Shown piece after piece: positions 7,429-8,527 of a stretch of 8,527 nucleotides of DNA; position 1 is the stretch's first letter, and each line of letters begins with the position of its first letter. Origin of the DNA: Clostridia bacterium (GTDB lineage Bacteria; Bacillota_A; Clostridia; Oscillospirales; CAG-272); the NCBI GenBank assembly GCA_017457545.1, contig JAFTHF010000154.1, positions 1-8,527 on the forward strand, given 5' to 3'. A program made the translations under genes and the position numbers. Under the pieces are notes generated by a model. The model had not been told where the DNA came from, ran no database searches, and was given only the letters and a program-made list of their open reading frames with translations.

Positions 7429-8527
7429 TGTATTTTTCCTCATCGGGAGTATTGACCTCATAATAATACTGTAAAAGCTCGGGAGAGTAATGCTCAATTC
7501 TGCCTGAGGGGAGAATAAGCATACGGCTGATGCCTATCTGCTCTACAAATGAGGGATTATGGCTTACCAGAATACTTGTGCCCTCATAGGTGCTGAAGTT
7601 ACCACCGATTATTGCCTGAGTTTCGGGGTCAAGATGGTTAGTGGGCTCATCAAGGATAAGAAGATTTGCCTTTTGCATAAGCACCTTGCAAAGTGCAATT
7701 CTTGCCTTTTCACCCGGGGATAAAACAGCTACCTTTTTAAACACGTCCTCATCGTAAAAGAGAAAGTTGCTTAGCGTACCACGGAGCTGCCATTCGGCAC
7801 ATTCGGGCCTGTCAACATTTTGCAGCACGGTCTTATCAAGGTCAAGATATTCAAGCTCCTGAGCATAGTAGGCAATATCCGTTTTGGGATTGTAACGGAT
7901 TTTTCCAGAGTTGGGTGTAAGAATCTGCATAAGCAGCTTAAGAAGTGTGGATTTACCCACACCGTTTTCGCCGACAACTAAGAATCGCTCACCACCGTTG
8001 ATTTTAAAGGACAAATCCTTATAGAGCAATGGGGAGTTGGGATAGTTAAATGCAAGATGCTCCACCTCCAAGGGAATCAATGCTCCCTCACGCTTGGGCT
8101 TGATGTCCATTTTAACCCTTTTATAGCCACGTTCCCTGACTAAAAGCTCTTTTTTCTTTTTTTCAAGCTTGATTTCTCTGTCCTGTCCAACCCTCTTTAT
8201 TCGGTGGTTGGTCTGGCTTGCCTGCTTAGCCTTTAAAACAAAGTCGGAAAGCTCCTTGATTTCCTTTTCCTGTTGGGTAATAAGTCGCTCCCTTGCCTTC
8301 TTCTCCTCGGCATGCTTCTTCTTATACGTATCATAGTTTCCGTCATAAATAAGGATTTTATGGGTTACCTTATTTACGTACAAAACCTTGTTTATTATCT
8401 GATTTAAAAAGTCTACATCGTGGCTTATAATAAGCACACTACCCTTGTAGTTTTTTAAGTATTCCGTTACAAAGGCTTTGGTTTGTGCGTCAAGGTGGTT
8501 AGTAGGCTCATCAAGGAGTAAAATCTC
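7424..8527 (-). CDS. ABC-F family ATPase (ribosome-associated), 5' end cut off by the window edge
   Basis: ABC-F proteins are soluble twin-ATPase factors that bind the ribosomal E site and act on stalled or antibiotic-blocked ribosomes. The window holds the last 367 residues (numbered from the edge). The frame is open to the edge: the first-ATPase Walker B LLLDEPTNHLD (3-13) and H-loop SHD (35-37) are visible. A charged linker (about 65-147), very rich in Lys and Glu, matches the inter-domain arm that contacts P-site tRNA. The second ATPase has GENGVGKST (186-194), Q-loop YYAQE, signature LSPGEKAR (269-276), Walker B ILDEPTNHLD (291-300) and VSHN (321-324). There are no membrane segments, so it is not a transporter. 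No Uup-type coiled-coil C-terminal domain follows; the protein stops about 43 residues after the H-loop. It resembles housekeeping YdiF-like members more than a specific resistance protein, but the subfamily cannot be fixed by eye. Confidence 0.93.
   Translation of the reverse strand, partial: EILLLDEPTNHLDAQTKAFVTEYLKNYKGSVLIISHDVDFLNQIINKVLYVNKVTHKILIYDGNYDTYKKKHAEEKKARERLITQQEKEIKELSDFVLKAKQASQTNHRIKRVGQDREIKLEKKKKELLVRERGYKRVKMDIKPKREGALIPLEVEHLAFNYPNSPLLYKDLSFKINGGERFLVVGENGVGKSTLLKLLMQILTPNSGKIRYNPKTDIAYYAQELEYLDLDKTVLQNVDRPECAEWQLRGTLSNFLFYDEDVFKKVAVLSPGEKARIALCKVLMQKANLLILDEPTNHLDPETQAIIGGNFSTYEGTSILVSHNPSFVEQIGISRMLILPSGRIEHYSPELLQYYYEVNTPDEEKYK

Noticed and set aside
7429..8437. ABC-F gene as a complete short gene starting with GTG at 8437
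   Set aside because: The frame continues upstream without a stop to the window edge and encodes the first-domain Walker B, so the GTG is an internal Val codon.
7624..8527. Direct repeat: similar DNA at about 7634-7665 and 8495-8525
   Set aside because: Both copies encode the LDEPTNHLD Walker B segment of the two ATPase domains of the same ABC-F protein; this is domain duplication, not a mobile or regulatory repeat.
7424..8527. ABC-F protein as an antibiotic resistance determinant
   Set aside because: Only the 3' part is visible and no subfamily-specific feature for Lsa, Vga, Msr or OptrA types can be recognised; the context is housekeeping.
1..8527. Mobile element, CRISPR, defence cassette, tRNA or riboswitch
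   Set aside because: Both strands were read; conserved co-oriented genes fill the window, with no transposase, integrase, spaced repeats or tRNA-like fold, and the only intergenic gap is explained by a terminator and a promoter.

Overview
The window is a tightly packed, housekeeping-type stretch read entirely on the minus strand. Gene order, short A+T-rich spacers, GGA-type ribosome binding sites and protein style point to a low-to-moderate G+C Firmicute, most likely class Clostridia (gut Oscillospirales or Lachnospirales type). This placement is inference from protein resemblance and synteny; no 16S rRNA or other taxonomic marker is present.

From the right edge leftwards, in transcription order: (1) the 3' part of an ABC-F family ATPase, a ribosome-associated translation factor whose start lies beyond the window, ending in a strong rho-independent terminator; (2) a roughly 120-bp spacer with that terminator and a well-formed sigma-A type promoter (TTGAAT, 17 bp, TGG-TAAAAT); (3) an apparent five-gene operon: miaB (ms2i6A37 tRNA methylthiotransferase), a ylbF/ymcA (RicA-like) gene with a Cys/His-rich tail, mutS, mutL, and tgt (tRNA-guanine transglycosylase), which runs off the left edge. 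Spacers inside the operon are 19, 27 and 15 bp, and mutL and tgt overlap by one base (TAATG).

The operon joins DNA mismatch repair (MutS recognises mismatches, MutL recruits and nicks) with two anticodon-loop tRNA modifications (MiaB at position 37, Tgt at position 34) and a putative RNA-decay or developmental regulator of the Y-complex family. The order miaB - ymcA - mutS - mutL resembles Bacillus subtilis ymcB-ymcA-cotE-mutS-mutL without cotE. MutL keeps the C-terminal endonuclease and zinc motifs, so repair here is expected to be of the MutH-independent type.

The most unusual point is in MutS: the near-invariant mismatch-stacking Phe of the Phe-X-Glu motif is Cys (residue 27, GDCYE instead of GDFYE), and the residue after the Glu is Arg. 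Otherwise the region looks ordinary. I saw no mobile element, CRISPR array, RNA gene, defence system or new multi-gene system. No gene-free stretch exceeds about 120 bases.
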